From contig CALAEG010000277.1 of NCBI GenBank assembly GCA_937890965.1, positions 1-34,472 on the forward strand: a stretch of 34,472 nucleotides of DNA, in the 5' to 3' direction. Under the pieces are notes generated by a model. It made no database searches. It was not told the DNA's origin and worked only from the letters and a program-made list of their open reading frames with translations. The DNA comes from an uncultured Caulobacteraceae bacterium (lineage in GTDB: Bacteria; Pseudomonadota; Alphaproteobacteria; Caulobacterales; Caulobacteraceae). The position numbers and the translations under genes are program-made. Numbering within the stretch: the stretch's first letter is position 1; every line of letters begins with the position of its first letter. Of the stretch, positions 30,711-34,472 are shown one piece after another.

Positions 30711-30827
30711 GGCTTCCCCCCGACGGGTTGCGGCGGCGATCCGGTTCGAAAGGACAAGCTTAAAGCGGCTCGGTAAATGATCCGGCAACCGGCTTGGTTA
30801 AGCCCGCTGGTTTTTTCGCCAAGCCTG

Positions 30828-30941
30828 GAGCGGGTTGAGGAAAAGTGCGAAGCGGTTTTCCGCCCGCAACCCGCTCTAACTCTTAGGGATCGATCACGTT
30901 TATGATTTTGGATTGTTTCAATCCAAAACCATCGTGATCTA
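30828..30941. repeat. Double-hairpin intergenic repeat, copy 2
   Basis: Same 114-nt length and two-hairpin architecture as 27361-27474, same orientation. Confidence 0.95.
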
Positions 30942-31307
30942 GGGTCGCGCGTCCTTCGGCAGGGCGGCGATCTGGTCGGGGGTCAGCTGGGTCATGTTGC
31001 TGACGATGCAGCCCGCGGTCATGCCGCCGCTGCGCACCTTAAGGTCCCAGTCGATCGCCGAGCAGAGCTGGGCGCTGTGGCTGTGGGTGATCAGGGTCGC
31101 GCCCGTGCGCAGCGCCGGACACGAACCGCCGATATCCAGGCGAAAGACCCGGTTGCCGACGTTCAGATAGATGGTGTGGTCGTCGGGGGCTTTCCAACTG
31201 GTCCATTGGTTCGCGTAGAAGCAGCTCTGGGCCTGGGCTAGCGCGGGAACGGCTGCCAACACCAAGGCCGCGGCGGCCATGGCGGCCGCCCTGAATTGTT
31301 TGCGCAC
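30939..31307 (-). CDS. DUF6491-like secreted protein
   Basis: Signal peptide MRKQFRAAAMAAAALVLAAVPALAQA; SCFYANQWTSWKAPDDHTIYLNVGNRVFRLDIGGSCPAL. Confidence 0.8.
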   Translation of the reverse strand: MRKQFRAAAMAAAALVLAAVPALAQAQSCFYANQWTSWKAPDDHTIYLNVGNRVFRLDIGGSCPALRTGATLITHSHSAQLCSAIDWDLKVRSGGMTAGCIVSNMTQLTPDQIAALPKDARP

Positions 31308-31418
31308 TTCAAAACCTCCCAGCGTGAACGGTCTTCGATGTTCAACGCGCGAACTCTACCGCCGATGCGCAACGCTCGAACAGAGGCGCCCAAAAAGCCG
31401 CGGCCAATTCTGGAAGTC

Positions 31419-32261
31419 CTAGTCCCCGACGGCCGTCCCGACATTGGCGGCGGCGTCGGTCACCGTGACCGGGATGTCCGGGTTGGCGGCGGGCGCATCC
31501 GGCGCGGGGACTCCATGGCTCTTCGGCTTGTCGAGCAGGGCGATGGCGTCGCGGATGAAGGTGGCGTCGGTGACGATGCCGATCTCCAGCCGCTCGTCGT
31601 TCAATTCGACCTGCTGGGTCAGCATGCCGGCGACGAACTGGACGCTCTCGGCCTGGTCGGTGCCGGGCCGGTGACGATCGACCTGGGAAATAAACACCGG
31701 CCCGCCGGAATTGCCCGGGAAGACCCGGAAGTCGAGCAGGAAGGTGGGCGAGGCGCTGGGGGCGTCGATCGGCGAGGCGACCCGGCCGGAGCGCAGGATC
31801 GGAAAGCCGGCCGAGTCGGCGGAGAGGCCTTGTGGATAGCCCAGCACCATCATCTCGTCGCCTGGGCCGATATCGTACTTGGCGAAGGTGTCGCCGCCGG
31901 CCAGCCAGTCGAGCGGAATGGCCGACTTGGCGAATTCGGCGGGCGCCTTGACCACGATGGCGGCGACGTCGCGATTGGGATTGTGCGACCAGAGTTCCGC
32001 TGTCTTGCTGCGAATCGCGATCGGGCGCGGATCGTAGCGCCAGCCGCCGTCCTTGCCCCGAAGGCGGTAGCCGATATGGGCTTCGGGCCCGGTCATGCGG
32101 TTGAGGACGTGGTTGGCGGTGACCAGCACCGTGCGCGGATTGCCGTCGGCGGTCGGATCGCTGACCAGAAAGCCGGTGCCAATGATGTGGCTGCCGTCGG
32201 GGAGCGCCTGCTCCACCTGGACGGTCGCCTGGATAAGCTGAGCGGAAATATCCACTGACAT
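31419..32261 (-). CDS. trypsin-like serine protease
   Basis: GTGFLVSD, VLVTANHVL (His), NRDVAAIVV (Asp), FRVFPGNSGGPVF (Ser); start at MSVDISAQL. Confidence 0.85.
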   Translation of the reverse strand: MSVDISAQLIQATVQVEQALPDGSHIIGTGFLVSDPTADGNPRTVLVTANHVLNRMTGPEAHIGYRLRGKDGGWRYDPRPIAIRSKTAELWSHNPNRDVAAIVVKAPAEFAKSAIPLDWLAGGDTFAKYDIGPGDEMMVLGYPQGLSADSAGFPILRSGRVASPIDAPSASPTFLLDFRVFPGNSGGPVFISQVDRHRPGTDQAESVQFVAGMLTQQVELNDERLEIGIVTDATFIRDAIALLDKPKSHGVPAPDAPAANPDIPVTVTDAAANVGTAVGD

Positions 32262-32362
32262 AAGCCAGCCCCCGAACTTAAGGCCGTTTCGCCATTTGAC
32301 GCGCACCGCGGCCACACACAAGCTGCGCCATATCGCGAAAAGACTTAAGGACATTCTCAGCC

Positions 32363-32575
32363 ATGGCCGAGCCGCCGTCGAGTGGGACGAAGGGCCGCAG
32401 CGTCGCGCGCCGGCTGGCCCTGGTCACCGGCGCCTCTGCCGGCCTCGGCGAGGCCTTCGCCCGCGCCTATGCGGCCCGCGGTCTTGACGTGGCGTTGGTG
32501 GCGCGCCGCGCCGAGCGGCTGCGGGCCCTGGCGACGGAATTGACCGCCGCGCACGGGATCGAGGCTCGTCGCTAA
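32363..32575 (+). pseudogene. Truncated short-chain dehydrogenase/reductase (N-terminal Rossmann part only)
   Basis: [55 protein letters not shown] : TGxxxGxG and ARR motifs, then stop at 70 aa; no YxxxK. Confidence 0.75.
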
Positions 32576-32650
32576 CGCCATGCGGGTCGGCGATCACCTG
32601 AAGGAACGGTTGGGCTAGCCCGCGCGCGCGCGGCGATTTAGGGATGGGCC

Positions 32651-34472
32651 ATGACCCGTCCCAAGCCTCCCGTCGCCGCCAGGATTCCGAAACACATCAC
32701 CCAGCTCGGCCGCGAGCGGGTCGACGACTATGCCTGGCTGCGCGACGACAACTGGCAGGCGGTGCTGCGCGATCCGGCGGTGATCCGCGCCGACGTGAAG
32801 ACCCACCTGGAAGCCGAGAACGCCTACACCAAGGCCATGCTGGCGCAGACCGAGCCGCTGCAGGCGGCAATGTTCGCCGAGATGAAGGGGCGCATCAAGG
32901 AGGACGACGCCTCGGTCCCGTCGCCGGACGGACCCTGGGATTATTACTGGCGCTACGAGACCGGCGCGCAGCACCCGATCCACGCCCGTCAGCCCAGAGG
33001 CGGCGGCGCGGAATCCATCCTGATCGACGAGGATGCGCTCTCGAAAGGCCACGCCTATTTCCACGTCGGCGCCGCCCATCACAGCCCCGACCATCACCTG
33101 TTCGCCTATGCGGTCGATGAGCAGGGCTCGGAAGTCTACCGCATCCAGATCAAGGATCTGTCGACGGGCGAACGGCTGCCCGAGCCGGTGGAGAGTGCCA
33201 CCGGCGACTTCACCTGGTCGCCGGATTCAGCCTGGCTGTTCTGGATCTGGCGCGACGACAATGGCCGCCCGGCCAAGGTCTTTCGCCGCCCGGCGCGCGG
33301 CGGCGTGAAGGACGATGTGCTGGTCTATGAGGAGCCGGACGACGGCTTCTTCCTCTCCATCGGCAAGACCAGTTCCGACGCCTATATCGTTATCGGCGCC
33401 GGCGACCACGAGACGTCGGAGGCCAGGCTGATCCCCGCCGCCGATCCGACCGCCGAACCCCGCGTGGTCGAGCCCCGCACCGAGGGCCTGCGCTACGACG
33501 TCGAGCACTGGGACGGCCGCTTCCTGATCCACACCAATGCGGACGGGGCCATCGATTTCAAGGTGGTCGAGACGCCCGAGGCGAGCCCGGGCCGCGTCAA
33601 CTGGAAGGACTGGATCGCGCACAAGCCCGGCCAGTTCATTGTCGGCATCGGCGCCTACAAGGACTGGTTCGTGCGGCTGGTGCGCGAGAATGCGCTCAAC
33701 CGCATCATCCTGACCGCGCGCGCCTCCGGCGAGGAGCACGCCATCGCCTTCGACGAGGAGGCCTATGCGCTGGGTCTCGGCGGCGGCTACGAGTTCGATA
33801 CCAACACAATGCGCTTCGTCTATGAATCGCCGACCACGCCGAAACAGTGGATCGACTACGACATGGCCAGCGGCGCGCGCACCCTGCGCAAGACCCAGGA
33901 GATTCCCTCCGGTCACGATCCGGCCGCCTATGTCACCCGCCGGCTCTACGCCAAGGCCCAGGATGGGGCGGAGGTGCCGATCACCGTTCTGATGCGCGCC
34001 GATACGCCGCTCGATGGGTCGGCGCCGCTTCTGCTCTACGGTTACGGGGCCTACGGACTATCCATGGACCCGCACTTCTCGATCCGCCAGCTGTCGCTGG
34101 TCGATCGCGGCTGGATCTGGGCCACCGCCCATGTGCGCGGTGGCTCGGAAAAGGGCTATGGCTGGTTCCTTGATGGGCGGGGACCGAAGAAGCCGAACAC
34201 CTTCACCGACTTCATCGCCAGCGCCGAGCACCTGATCAGTCATGGTTACGGCCGAAAGGGCCGCATCGTCGCCTATGGCGGCTCGGCCGGCGGCATGCTG
34301 ATGGGTGCGATCGCCAATCTTCGCCCCGATCTCTGGGCAGGGATCATCGGCGCCGTGCCCTTTGTCGACGTCCTGAACACCATCAGCGACGCCACCCTGC
34401 CGCTGACCCCGCCTGAATGGCCCGAATGGGGCGATCCGTTGATGGATGAAGCAGCCTACGACCTGATCGCCA
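32651..34472 (+). CDS. oligopeptidase B / S9A prolyl oligopeptidase family, 3'-truncated by window edge
   Basis: Frame from ATG 32651 open to window end (absent from ORF track): IPKHITQLGRERVDDYAWLRDDN, LLLYGYGAYGLSMDPHFSI, HVRGGSEKGYGWFLDG, AYGGSAGGMLMGAIAN nucleophile. Confidence 0.93.
   Translation, partial: MTRPKPPVAARIPKHITQLGRERVDDYAWLRDDNWQAVLRDPAVIRADVKTHLEAENAYTKAMLAQTEPLQAAMFAEMKGRIKEDDASVPSPDGPWDYYWRYETGAQHPIHARQPRGGGAESILIDEDALSKGHAYFHVGAAHHSPDHHLFAYAVDEQGSEVYRIQIKDLSTGERLPEPVESATGDFTWSPDSAWLFWIWRDDNGRPAKVFRRPARGGVKDDVLVYEEPDDGFFLSIGKTSSDAYIVIGAGDHETSEARLIPAADPTAEPRVVEPRTEGLRYDVEHWDGRFLIHTNADGAIDFKVVETPEASPGRVNWKDWIAHKPGQFIVGIGAYKDWFVRLVRENALNRIILTARASGEEHAIAFDEEAYALGLGGGYEFDTNTMRFVYESPTTPKQWIDYDMASGARTLRKTQEIPSGHDPAAYVTRRLYAKAQDGAEVPITVLMRADTPLDGSAPLLLYGYGAYGLSMDPHFSIRQLSLVDRGWIWATAHVRGGSEKGYGWFLDGRGPKKPNTFTDFIASAEHLISHGYGRKGRIVAYGGSAGGMLMGAIANLRPDLWAGIIGAVPFVDVLNTISDATLPLTPPEWPEWGDPLMDEAAYDLIA

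Overview
This is a GC-rich window with alphaproteobacterial character, probably Caulobacterales/Phenylobacterium-like (inferred from gene content and repeat style, not searched). Most of it is ordinary chromosomal DNA: TPP riboswitch + thiC, rpiB-like gene, BVMO / SCP2-PhyH / alpha-beta hydrolase cluster, Tat-exported 5'-nucleotidase, FMN reductase divergent from a siderophore-interacting protein, TetR with an EmrAB-NodT-type efflux operon, HAD hydrolase, FATP-type acyl-CoA synthetase, VOC protein, GNAT-like protein, uvrC-pgsA, pirin, LhgO-like oxidoreductase, two glycosyltransferases, tRNA-Met(CAT), PilZ protein, DUF6491-like protein, trypsin-like protease, and an oligopeptidase B running off the right edge. 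The best non-gene signals are: (1) two 114-nt, about 93% identical, double-hairpin repeats at 27361-27474 and 30828-30941, each containing a stop codon of a neighbouring gene and bracketing a 3.35-kb segment; (2) a perfect 12-bp-arm palindrome just before the SIP gene; (3) two perfect palindromes about three helical turns apart in the tetR/efflux intergenic region; (4) a 105-nt nested-palindrome element at 25111-25215; (5) three gene remnants (SdhA C-terminus, P-loop kinase N-terminus, SDR N-terminus). I found no CRISPR array, transposase, phage module or clearly novel defence system. All family calls come from reading motifs by eye; no searches were run.
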